NCBI GenBank assembly: GCA_036186865.1 | Contig: AP025069.1 | Coordinates: forward strand, 5,111,631 to 5,175,630 | Source of the DNA: Eustoma russellianum | Lineage: Eukaryota; Streptophyta; Magnoliopsida; Gentianales; Gentianaceae | Reading direction: 5' to 3' | DNA: 64,000 bases | In this document: in pieces, positions 10,535 to 21,642 of the stretch | Numbering within the stretch: the stretch's first letter is position 1 | How the letters are laid out: each line of letters opens with the position of its first letter | Program-made: the position numbers and the translations under genes | The notes under the pieces: generated by a model | The model's database searches: none | The model's input: only the letters and a program-made list of their open reading frames with translations | Told to the model about the DNA's origin: nothing

Positions 10535-11998
10535 AAACTGCCATCACTGCGAACTTCAAAATCATCTCGTGGCTTATCTTTCATCCTTTCCTTGATTTTT
10601 CTTAAAGCTTTATCATTCCCTTGAGCCTCTTTGATCCTATCAATCAATGAAGGAATAAGAACTAACTTGGCGAGAACTTCATCGACCGAATCTACTTCTT
10701 CTAAGCCGAACTCTTCCATGTCTCGCTGAAGAGGAGGTTGCCGTGGGTGGCTGGTCTTCCGACTCAACGCATCAGCAACCTTATTAGCTTTCCCAGGGTG
10801 ATATTGAATTGAGAGGTTGTAATCTTTAATCAACTCCAGCCATCTGCGCTGCCGCATATTGAGCTCTTTTTGGGTAAAGAGATACTTTAAGCTTTTGTGG
10901 TCGTGTAGATCTCACACTTCTCGCCATACAGGTAATGTCTCCATATTTTTAATGCGAAAAACCACTGCGGCAAGCTCAAGATCATGGATAGGGTAGTTTT
11001 GCTCAAATGGCTTCAACTGCCGGGATGCATAAGCTATTACTTTGTCTTTCTGCATAAGAACACATCCGAGACCATTCTTCGAAGCATCACTGTACACCAC
11101 GTACTTCTCACCAGGAGTGGGCTGAGCTAGGATAGGAGTGGATGTCAATTTCGCTTTTAGCTCCGAAAAACTCTTTTCACAGTCGGCACTCCACTCAAAC
11201 TTGGTCTTCTTTTGGGTCAATCTGGTGAGGGGGACAGCTATCCTCGAGAATCCTTCAACAAACTTTCGGTAGTACCCGGCTAGTCCAAGGAAACTTCTCA
11301 CTTCAGTAACATTTGTTGGTCTGGGCCATTCCGTGATAGCTTCAATTTTCTTGGGATCCACTGAAATCCCATCTTCCGAAATAACGTGGCCGAGAAAGGA
11401 TACACTTCGCAGCCAAAACTCGCATTTGCTAAACTTTGCATACAACTGTCTTGCTCTCAAAATATCCAAGACTGTCCTCAAATGGGATGCGTGAGTCTCT
11501 TCGTCAGGTGAATAAATCAAGATGTCGTCTATGAAGACCACTATGAACTTGTCCAACTGGTCTTGAAAGATTCGATTCATGAGATCCATAAAGGCGGCAG
11601 GGGCATTAGTCAAACCAAAGGGCATGACCAAGAATTCATAGTGTCCATAGCGGGTTCTGAAAGCAGTCTTAGGGACATCTTCCGCCTTAATCTTCAGTTG
11701 AAAGTATCCAGATCGCAGGTCAATCTTACTAAAGATTCGGGATCCCCTGAGCTGGTCGAATAAGTCGTCAATCTGGGGCAATGGGTACTTGTTCTTTATG
11801 GTGATTTTGTTGAGCTCCCGGTAGTCGATCCGGGGCAATTGGGACTTGTGCAAGGGTAGGGCTCGCTTTCTCAGCACTTAGGACATAAACAAAGAATCCT
11901 TCTTGACCTTTCCTTAACGCTCGGCTGGCTCGAGCCGCGTTAACAAAAACTTTAATGGATGGTTTCTTTAACTTAGCTCCTCCTTGGAATGACACTTC
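10535..11998 (-). pseudogene. G2 reverse transcriptase and RNase H, with linker deletion
   Basis: From 11998 leftward the first part is the protease C-terminal linker (SRALRKGQEGFFVYVL). At about 11838 it jumps directly to RT block IDYRELNKITIKNKYPLPQ. Roughly 100 residues present in G1 between these points (FPDNLPG to LFVKKKDGSMRLC) are missing, and the frame changes. RT then reads well with FRTRYGHYEFLVMPFGLTNA and catalytic FIDDILIYSPDEE, and the thumb ends with SFLGLAGYYRKFVEGF. RNase H follows (VVYSDASKNGLGCVLMQKD, LELAAVVF) and has a stop near 10912. The connection IQYHPGKANKVADALSRK leads into integrase. Inactive. Confidence 0.9.
11994..11998. other. Left target-site duplication of C1 (acttc)
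   Basis: acttc lies directly left of the C1 LTR and is repeated at 24667-24671 directly right of it. This is a perfect 5-bp duplication of G2 protease sequence. Confidence 0.95.
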
Positions 11999-14993
11999 TG
12001 TAGAGAAAAAGGGGTTTGAGTGATTTCAAAATATATGATTTAAATGTGCATAAAAACGTGCATGACATAAATGTGCATGACATATTGCATATAACTTGCC
12101 TTATATAGTTTATATATAATGTTTCCGTACTAACGAGCCATGAAGCGTTAAAGCTTACATCAAATGGCAAACATTTGTTGTATTTGTACTATTAATGAAC
12201 TAAACTAGTTCATTAAGTGAAGTACTTAGTTAATTAAACTAAGTAGTTCATTAAAGGAAGCAACATTTGGACAAGGCACAAAGGCAACAAGATTAAGAAA
12301 GGAAAGTCTCCTCCTCCTCCTCTCACGTAAATATACACGCCATATTATATTTATATATATATATTTTCAAATTTTTTTGAAAAAGGCACGTACACATTTA
12401 TTCCAACGTACTACTGACACGTTATATATTTTACGTACGTACGTTAACGTCACACCACCATACTTAACTCATATTTATGAGTATATTCAGGTCTTATATC
12501 ATATGATATAAGTCATGGTGATGACAAATTAAATACGACACGTTGAAAGGTTCTAAAACAAAAATTGTCGTATCGGGCGAATACCGAAACTTCGCCAACG
12601 TGTCACGTACTTGCCATAAATAGATGGCCAGCCCCTACACCTCAAAAATCTCTATAATTTTCGTGGGTTTGATGTTATTTCCATCCATAAAATCATTCCA
12701 TGTTGGCACACACAAATCACCCCACATTAAGGCCAAATTGTGGAGATTCCAATTTCAATTTTGTCACATGTATATGGCGCCACTTTAAGACCAGCCAAGT
12801 GCTGAATATTAAAGTTAAATTTATGTATATTATGTGTAACATAATATATATAACATGTGCAAAAAGTTGGAATTTAATTAGAGAAAAATCGGGTAATCAA
12901 TAAACATCGAAAATTCGGTTTTCTACGTACACAACACATGGAACGTTTTTGGCACATCATACAACATGTATCTAGACACTTTTTACATATGTCATACATC
13001 TTAAAGTGTTCTAAAAAATTAAATTAAGGGCTGATTGGAATATACCATGTGTGTATTATTAAATGTGCACTATTTTACAAAGTTTGCAAAAATAAAATTT
13101 AGCACATATATCTACACATTATACACGCCTATACCAGCTTGATGGAGCCTATGTGGAGCCTTGTTGTCATATTGATTGGTCAAGAATCAAGCATACAATG
13201 TTGGTGACTTAAAGAAAGAAGCTACAAAAGGTAATGTTTCAAATTTTATCTCATTTGTAACACATGCTGAAAATTTCAGCATGTGGATTATAGGCTGGCC
13301 GAAATTCCTATCATTATGGCCTATATTTTGTGTCTTGAAACATGTGATTAATTGGAAGTAAAATTGTGATATCGTAAATATCACACATGCTGAAAAATTT
13401 CAGCATGTGTGTGAATGAACCTAGGCAGATTTTTTGGCCATGTTATTGTCCAATTTTATTCCCAAAATGGATGAGAATATTGTCTACTAATTGGTGATTT
13501 ATTTTTAAGAGATAAATCAAAGAAAACTTGGTAATAATTTGAAATGAACACCCATGTATCACATGCTGAAATTTCAGCATGTAAAGTGTCACTTATGGCC
13601 GATTTTTTCACCATGTTTGGAGAAATATTATCTTGCTTAATTTATATGATGATCTTGGAAGTTATGGTAATTGTTTTATGGTGATTTTGGCACATGTTTT
13701 TAGTGGAATTCTCAGATTTTCCTAGTCATCAAGTGATGAAAACATTCAACCAATCAATGAGTGCCAAGTAAGCAAGAGTTAAATGATCATCCAATGAGGA
13801 GGTGCCAAGTAACCAAGAACATGTCACAATGATGCCACATATTCTCCCAAGGACTTAGAAGATAATTTTTAAGAGGAGAAGGACCAAGGGGGGGATGGCC
13901 ATAAGGTTAAAAGAAGAAGCAAGAGAGCAAAACAAGAACAAGAACAAGTCTTGCAAAATCAAAAGAGAAAAACGCCTAGCACTCTCTTCTTCTACACTCT
14001 CTTTCTTTCTTCTTTCTAAAAGCCTATTGTACTTACATTCATATACTTGAATAGGCTTCTCTTAGACCACCACATATTCTTTATCTTTGTAAAAGATTGA
14101 TCAAGGTGTGATCAATCTTCAATCTTGCAAGGTGGTGGTGTTCGTGTGCATTGTATTCAACATACAAGGTTTGTAAAGGGTTGGAGTTGGTGTGTAACTC
14201 CATCAACCCTGTGGTAAGGTGTTTTTGTGTTGTGTGATTAGTGTGGACCGAGGAAGGTGTTCCTCGAAGACTGGAGTATGTTGTTTATAACCGAACCAGT
14301 ATAAAATTCTTGGTGTCATTTACTTTCAGCATCTACTTTCAGTTTCAGCACTGTTTATCCTTTTTGATCACGTTCGTAAAAATAGTAAACGGATTCCAAA
14401 AATTATTAAACTTTAGAAAACATAGCCACCCGTTTTAAAGTTCTTTTGATGCAAGTTTCAACCCTTTTGGACAAGTATAAGTCACCCAAACGTCCAAAGT
14501 TCTGAGACTAGTGCAGTCTGATTTTCAGGCTTGCAAAGGTTGAGACTTTGATCGTAATTGACTAACTTCCCAAAAGAATATTTTAAAACTGTTTCAACCC
14601 ATTTAAATATAACATATAAGGAGTTAGTGGTCAAAATTTCAGAGCATTTGGAGTTACGTACAAATAGGAATAAATTTTTCAAAACAGTCTACCGTTTCTG
14701 GCAGATTCGCGCAATCTGACCACCAACGATTTTTGAAGGGGTTATAGGTTGAATTTAAATCTGAAATTTTTAGGAGACACTCATAACATCTGAGGCTAAG
14801 TTCTCTCAAAATTTTAGAATTTTTGAAGACCTACAACCTAGTTTTTAAAACGTTTTAAAACTGGTCCTGAAAACAGAAGCTGTTTTCAGAAGTTGAGTTC
14901 TTAAGTCAAAACAATTTCAAAAACCACACTTTCCGCACCAACTATTCAACCCCCCCCCCCCCCCTCTTCTAGTGGTGCCTTGCAGATCCTACA
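11999..14993 (+). repeat. C1 5' LTR (2995 bp)
   Basis: The LTR begins TGTAGAGAAAAAGGGG and ends GCAGATCCTACA, followed by AG and the primer site. It contains three hairpin-forming palindromes (13261-13285, 13382-13413, 13561-13582) and a C-tract at about 14949-14964 that is shorter in the other LTR. Related LTR sequence on the minus strand occurs at 50022-51578. Confidence 0.94.
13261..13582. repeat. Three perfect palindromes in the C1 5' LTR
   Basis: The palindromes share arms built on ACATGCTGAAA/TTTCAGCATGT. They lie at 13261-13285 (12-bp arms), 13382-13413 (14-bp arms, 2-bp spacer) and 13561-13582 (22-bp palindrome without spacer). All three are retained at 22912-22936, about 23067-23098 and 23246-23267 in the 3' LTR. 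Confidence 0.92.
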
Positions 14994-14995
14994 AG

Positions 14996-15007
14996 TGGTA
15001 TCAGAGC
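14996..15007 (+). other. C1 primer binding site (initiator-Met tRNA)
   Basis: TGGTATCAGAGC lies two bases after the LTR end at 14993, followed by GCAGGAACAC. It is a perfect match to the usual plant initiator-Met primer site. Confidence 0.95.
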
Positions 15008-15048
15008 GCAGGAACACTCACTTCAAAGGATCCAACGATTCAAGTGAG

Positions 15049-16979
15049 ATGGCAACCACAAACTTCAAAACCGAGCAAGAAGGTATGTCGAGCCAAAGGC
15101 CTCCTCTTTTTGACGGTGAGTCTTTCATATAATGGAAATTAAGAATGAAGCTTTTTCTTATGGCAATTGATATTGATATTTGGTCAATCATAGAAGATGG
15201 TCCTTTTGTTCCATCTAAGTTATCCACCGTGGATGGAGTCACAATAGAAGTGGTTAAGTCTAGACAAGAGTATACAAGCGAGGATAAAAAGAGACTAAGT
15301 ATGAACGCTAGGGATATGCAATTACTTTTAAATGGATTAAGTAAGAGTGAGTCTAGTTATGTTTCAAATTGCTCTAGTGTACATGAAATGTGGAGAATAC
15401 TCGAAATGAAACATGAAGGCACTAGTCAAGTAAAAGTGTCCAAGATAAACATGCTTATGTCCACACTCGAGTTGTTTAAATTATTACCTAATGAATCTAT
15501 TGTTGATATGGATCTTCGCTTGACTAACATTTACAATTCTCTTGAGTCTCTTGGTAAAGCCTTTACCATGCAGGAAAAGGTACAGAAAGTCTTGCGAAGC
15601 CTTCCATCCGAGTGGGACCCTAAAGTGACCGCAATAGAAGAAAACAAAGAAACTAACTCAATAAAGATGGAAGAATTAATTGGATCACTTAAGGTTTATG
15701 AGAATAAGCTCACCATACAGAAATCGGAATCATCTAAACAAGGTAAAGCTATTGCTTTTAAATCAAATGAATACGTCTCTACTTCCTCCGATCACGTAGA
15801 TGATAGTGATTATGAATCAGATAACGATGACTTAATTATATTGGCTAAAGGTTTAAGAAAATTTATGAGAAAGTCATTTAGAAACAAAAATAAGGGCACT
15901 TCAACTAAAAGAATAAGAACAAGACAAATGATAAGGATGTTAAATGTTATGAATACGGCAAACTTGGACATTTATCATATGACTGCCCTAATAAGGAAAA
16001 GCAAACAAATAAATACCCTGACAAGGAACGGAGCAAGAATAGATTCGTCTCAGAACCTAAGCAAAGGAAACGAGCTCTCAAAGCCTCCACTTGGAGTGAT
16101 ACATCGGATTCCGAGACTGAAACCGAAGAGGAGACTGCACAAGTATGCTTTGTGTCCAAAGCATCAAACGAGGTATCATCTGATTCTGATTATGACTCTG
16201 AGCCTTCTTATGATGATCTTTTTAGTAAGTACTTAGAATTACATAAATTCACTAAGACTCTCGCTAAAGAAAAGAAGCGATTAATTGAAGACAAGAAGAT
16301 GTTAGAATCTTCTAACGAAAATCTTGTCGCTCAATTAAACGATTCTAAAGAAGAGTCATCATGCATCATCAATGCATTAAAGACAGAGATTTCATCATTA
16401 ACCACGCAAAATAATGAAATGAAATCCGAGATTTCAAGTTTGAAATCAAGGAATAAAGACTTAGAGAAAATGATGAAACAGTTTGATACGGGATCTAACA
16501 TGCTGCATCGTATTATCTTATCACAAAAACATGACAGTGATAAGACAGGTTTGGGATACATTGAAACAAATGAAGTATCCATCAAACCAACTAAGTTTGT
16601 ATTGTCTAAGAAAGTAGACACCCCAAAATCAAAAACGGCGTCTAAGATGACGCAAAGATCCTCTCTCCCCTCCACACGCCCCAATTCTTCCTCATATCAT
16701 GCGAAATACAATTTTGTGCCATATAGATATGAGAAGAAACAAGTAATGCATACACGTCATCCATTTCATTTATCTAGATCACGCACTACGCACACAAACA
16801 CAAGGACATATCAAAAACGTCCTACATATAATGAGTATAAAGGAGTTCTTGGCCAAAGGCCCAAAGTGCATTCACCACATGTTTACTACATTGCACCTTC
16901 ATCTACATTCTTGCCATTTACTAGACCGAGAAGGATCATCCAAGTATGGATACCGAAAGGTACTTTTACCAAGAGGTGA
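15049..16979 (+). pseudogene. C1 gag, with one stop, one frameshift and a mutated zinc knuckle
   Basis: Gag starts at ATG 15049 (MATTNFKTEQEGMSSQRPPL). A TAA at 15130-15132 interrupts it 27 codons in. The frame then runs through LFLMAIDIDIWSI, the copia-type UBN2 gag core (MNARDMQLLLNGLS, HEMWRILEMKHEGTSQVK, LRSLPSEWDPKVTAI). Near 15905 the frame shifts by one base. The nucleocapsid knuckle at 15945-15986 reads CYEYGKLGHLSYDC, where the second Cys of the CCHC motif is Tyr. The second frame continues to 16979 through an acidic region and a coiled-coil-like stretch (LEDSNENL-type heptads, about 16230-16490) and a basic tail. The long post-knuckle extension is typical of SIRE-like gag. Confidence 0.88.
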
Positions 16980-17049
16980 TTAACTAACTCGTAAGGACCC
17001 AAAATTAAAAGGGTACCTAAATCATCTTTGCACATTGCAGGGAACCCAT

Positions 17050-17520
17050 ACATCAAAAGATACATCTATCAAGTGGTTCCTCGACAGTGGTTGATCGAGG
17101 CACATGACGGGTGACCCGAGCTTGTTCACGAAATTAAAGAAGGTCACAAAAGATGGATCCGTGACCTTTGGAGACAACAACGAAGGCAAGATCATCGGAA
17201 AAGGTACAATTGGTAACCCAAGCACTCTTCAAATCTCCAACGTCTTTTTGGTAAGCAACTTATCCTATAATCTTCTTAGCATTTCTCAATTTATTGACAA
17301 TGGCTTTGATGTGTGTTTCACTCACCCTTATTGCAATATAATAAATAAAAATGGAGAAACCGTTTTAAAAGAAAAACAAGAAGGAAACATCTTTACGCTT
17401 TCTATGGATGATATGTTAGATGCTAAAGTTAAATGCTTCATGTCAAACGAACCTAATGTAAATTTGTGGCATAGACGTTTAGGACACATTGGCATTTCCA
17501 CACTAGAAAAACTCCAATGA
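17050..17520 (+). pseudogene. C1 protease and integrase N-terminal region
   Basis: The retropepsin active site reads KWFLDSG, then a TGA at 17092-17094 where a residue follows in the family, then SRHMTGDPSLFTKL. The frame continues as the copia pre-integrase region (VFLVSNLSYNLLSISQF, GNIFTLSMDD) to the zinc-binding NLWHRRLGHIGISTLEKLQ, and stops with TGA at 17518-17520. The frame here differs from that of gag, so gag and pol are separated by a stop and a frame change at 16979-17083. Confidence 0.88.
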
Positions 17521-18709
17521 AAGAACCTAATACGAGGATTGCCTATGCTTGATTTAGATAACTTTCAGTTGTGTGAATCTTGCATAAAAGGCAAACAAAC
17601 ACGAGAGTCACTTAAACCTAAGAATGAAATAAGCACGACTAGAGTTTTAGAATTACTACACATTGATCTGTTTGGTCCTAGTCACACTACGAGCCTTGGT
17701 GGGCGTCTATGCATGCGTAATTGTTGATGACTTTTCTCGTTATACTTGGACTTTATTTCTTGCACATAAGGATGATAGTGCCATTGAGATTGCGAAATTA
17801 ATCAAAAAACTTGAAAATCAATACGGTTTCAATGTGAAAAAGATAAGAAGCGATAGAGGCGGTGAATTTAAAAACAAGGATATGATTTCATTTTGCGAAG
17901 AAAAAGGAATCAAGCATGAGTTTTCGCCACCTAGAACTCCATAATTAAATGGAGTAGTAGAAAGAAAGAATCGAACATTACAAGAAATCGCTAGGACTAT
18001 GTTATGCGAAAATAAATTGCCTAGATTTCTGTGGGCGGAAGCCGTAAATTGTGCATGCTACATAGTGAATCGCTTATCCATTAGAAAGAAAATAAACAAG
18101 ACGTCTTATGAGATATTAAATTATCGCATGCCTAAGATTGACTATTTTCGTGTGTTTGGATGCAAATGTTTTGTTTTAAATACAAAAGATAATTTAGATA
18201 AATTTGAATCTAAATCAATTGAATGCATCTTTGTTGGATATCTTGTAAATTCAAAAGCATATAGATGTTATGATCCTCTCACTAGACAAATCATAGAATC
18301 TATTCATGTGAAGTTTAATGAATATGGTGAGATTGATAAAGATAAAGAATATGATGATGACTTTGAATTGAAACCCGTGTTGAATGAAGATGATGGTATG
18401 TTTGATATGCATGATATGCATGATACACTAGAAATGCATGATCACTTAGAAATGCATGATAACAAAGAAAATAATCAACCAAGATGGCATAGAGATCACC
18501 CACATGATCTCATTATAGGCGACATCGCTCACGGTGTGCGACCACGTAGAAGAATAACTTCGGATGAAATAAATCAATTTCATGCTATGATTTCCGAAAT
18601 TGAATCCAAAAATGTTCATGATGCTTTGAGTGATTCTTCTTGGATTGATGCTATGCATGATGAGCTTAATCAATTTGTTAGAAATGATGTATGGGATTTA
18701 GTGCCATGA
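17521..18709 (+). pseudogene. C1 integrase
   Basis: This is a copia integrase. The zinc-site CESCIKGKQTRESL and LELLHIDLFGPS are followed by a one-base frame change at about 17690-17705. The catalytic core then reads VIVDDFSRYTWTLFL (Asp), IRSDRGGEFKN (Asp) and VVERKNRTLQEIARTM (Glu). A TAA at 17942-17944 sits just before the Glu motif, where the family has Gln. The C-terminal region (LWAEAVNCACYIVNRLSIR, FGCKCFVLNTKDNLDKF) continues to a TGA at 18707-18709 just before RT. All three catalytic acidic residues are still encoded. Confidence 0.9.
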
Positions 18710-20134
18710 CCACAAGATAAGACCATAATAGGCACAAAGTGGGTGTTTAGAAATAAAATGAATGAAGAAGGAAAGGTCGTTAGAAATAAATCTAGACTTG
18801 TAGCACAAGGCTATAATCAAGAAGAAGGAATTGACTATGATGAAACATTTGCACCCGTAGTACGTCTAGAAGCTATACGACTTTTACTTGCCATTGCTTG
18901 CATGAAAGATTTCAAACTTTATCGAATGGACGTAAAAAGTGCATTCCTAAATGTATTTATACAAGAAGAGGTATATGTGAAGCAACCACCCCGTTTTGAA
19001 GATTTGAAACATCACAATCACGTGTATAAACTAAAGACGGCAATATACGGACTAAAGCAAGCACCTAGAGCATGGTATGATCATTTTGCTACTTTCCTTT
19101 TAGAAAATGGTTTTAAACGAGGTACTATTGATAATACATTATTTTTGAAACAAGATAAATCGGATTTACTTATTATTCAAATCTACGTTGATGACATTAT
19201 TTTCGGTTCTACCTCACATAAACTTGTTGAAGATTTTGAAAATTGCATGAAATCCGAATTTGAAATGTCTATGGTTGGCAAACTTAACTATTTTCTTGGC
19301 TTGCAGATTAAGCAAACGAGTAAAGGCATTCACATAAGCCAATCTAAATATGTAAATGACATGATAAAAAAGTTCAACTTTGAAAATTTAAAACCATCCC
19401 CCACCCCTATGAGTGTCACCACTAAATTGGATAAAGATGAACATGGTAAAGATTTTGATAATGCCTTATATAGATCTATGATTGGTTCTTTGCTATATCG
19501 TACTACTAGTAGGCCTGATATCATGTTTAGTGTATGCATGTGTGCACGTTTTCAAAGTCAACCTAAGGTGTCTCACTATAATGCGGTAAAAAGAATATTC
19601 CGCTATATTAAGCACACGCCCACCTTAGGAATTTGGTATGATAAAGATTGTGAATTTAACTCACATGCTTATACTGATGCAGATTACGATGGATGTAAGA
19701 TAGACAGAAAAAGCACGAGTGACACTTACCAATTTATAGGAAACTCACTCATTTCATGGTTTTCCAAAAAGCAAGCAAGCGTAGCTTTATCCACCACTGA
19801 GGCTGAGTACATGGCACTTAGTCTATGTTGCACACAATTATTATGGATAAAACAACAACTTTCGGATTTTGGAATTACTGTAAATAGAATTCCTATATAT
19901 TGTGATAGTATGAGTGCAATTAATCTGTCTAAGAACCCCGTATTACATTCTAAGGCCAAGCATATAGAAGTATGCTATCACTTTCTTCGTGATCACGTAA
20001 ATAATGGTGATATCGTCATAGATCACGTATGCACAGAAGCACAAGTAGCTGATATCTTTACTAAAGCCTTAAATCAAGCAACGTATGAAAATCTTCGTTC
20101 TAAATTAGGCATGATTTCTGCTGATTTGATTTGA
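18710..20134 (+). pseudogene. C1 reverse transcriptase and RNase H (intact frame)
   Basis: This is the longest open frame in the window apart from the start of the polyprotein. RT blocks are TKWVFRNKMNEEGKVVRNKS, LVAQGYNQEEGIDYDETFAP, MDVKSAFLN, LKTAIYGLKQAPRAWYD, and catalytic YVDDIIFGST. RNase H has YTDADYDGCKIDRKSTSD, LSTTEAEYMAL and HSKAKHIEVCYHFLRDHV, ending VADIFTKALNQ. The frame runs in phase with the integrase C-terminus. Catalytic residues are all present, so this domain would be functional if translated. The product ends with TGA after SADLI at 20134. Confidence 0.93.
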
Positions 20135-21642
20135 TTCTCTTTCCTTATTTACAGGCATATTTTGATTGACTTTCCAAAATAAAGGGGGAGAGTGATACGA
20201 TCTTAGATCGTATGGAATTGACGATCGCTTCTTTCAACTCCAAAAGACACCTTTGATGACCCTTGCATGGGACAATGGCGCCAACACCACCTTCTTGGAC
20301 AAGAGAAATCAACAACGTCTACGTTGAGTAATTCGAATCTCCCAATCCAACACGTCCTTTCGTATCCTTGGATTGTGATTCACCAACTAGGTTTGCTCAA
20401 ACCTTGATTGGATCTAGCCTTGATTTTAATTTGTGAAAACCAAAGGAAAAACACACCAAAAGAAGACACATACGGCTGCACCAAAATGCTGGAATTCTCC
20501 CATGGAAATTCGGAAAATTCTTCCAAAAGCTAATCTCATGGCTGCCGATTTTCTACCCTCTTTAATGCCATATTTTTGCTACTCCTACCAATTAACTAAC
20601 CAATCAAAGTCCTAAGATTACTACCTATCAATCTAAATCAAATTTACACAAAAGATAAGTCAAAGCTAATCAAGAAAAAATTACATAACTCAAATCCCTA
20701 AAATTTCGTACTAGAATTACACCCTGTCAGTTACTGGCATATAGCCGCTTCTAGACGCCGATTTAGGGTTTGCACTCTTCTGAAAAGTTATAGCTCATGA
20801 AATTCCATTGAATTTGGGCTTTTGAATCACCTTATTTGGACTCTGCTTGACAGAGATACGGGCATCCAAAGATTAGGTATCCATCCATTGATCTTCAGTA
20901 CTTTCCATTCTGGACTCCCAACTTGCACCTGATTTCGGTCCATCTTGTAGCCCGAATTAGCAAAAGTGTAAAACATGAAAATCGTCACAAATTGAGTTAT
21001 CTGAAACCTCCAAGTGGTTTCAACCCATTTGGATCAGTACTCCGACCTAGCGTCCAAAATACCGACTGGTGTCCGGCTGCCTTCCTGGAAAATAGGGACT
21101 CTTCAAGCCACTTTCCTTATTTAGCCTTGCCTCCTTAGAAAACAATCAAAAACGGTAATTAGCACTATAAACACATATTAAAAGACTCTATAAAATATCC
21201 TAGACCCAAAACAAAGACAACTCAAAAAACTGGACTCGATACTACAACGACAACACATGAAATGACCATCCTGCCCTCCCACCGACCCTTACATCAATAG
21301 ACTCAAGGATAATCAAGTCATGGCCTTAATAAACATAGAAAAATCATGTATCTACATTCCTTGGCTCATCTTGCACATGTTTGAACAAGAAGCTCTTTAG
21401 TTTACATCTTCTATTTGTGCAAAAACTTCTTGTTTTTGGAGTTTGTATGTTCAAGACCCTTGTTTGTGAAGTTTGTATGTTTAGGGCTCCTGGAATCGCA
21501 TCAGAGACTGATTGCATAAATCAAGGGGGAGCCGATTTGAAATTTAAAATTCAAATTTTGAATTTATGCATGATTGAAGGGGGAGCGATAGGATTTAAAT
21601 CATGAGTGTAGGTTATATTTAAAATCGTCAAAAGGGGGAGAT
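20135..21642 (+). other. C1 3' non-coding region and polypurine tracts
   Basis: This 1.5-kb stretch lies between the RNase H stop and the 3' LTR. SIRE-like elements often hold an envelope-like ORF here, but only short frames are seen. It has four purine runs of the type AAGGGGGAG (about 20182, 21521, 21577, 21632). The last, AAAAGGGGGAGAT at 21631-21642, abuts the LTR and is the polypurine tract. A short palindrome ACGATCTTAGATCGT lies at about 20198-20212. Some of 20190-21350 could be a separate insertion, but no boundary was found. Confidence 0.65.

Noticed and set aside
20190..21350. Possible separate insertion in the C1 3' region
   Set aside because: A palindrome and an abrupt change of texture were noted at the left side, but no matching end or target duplication was found.
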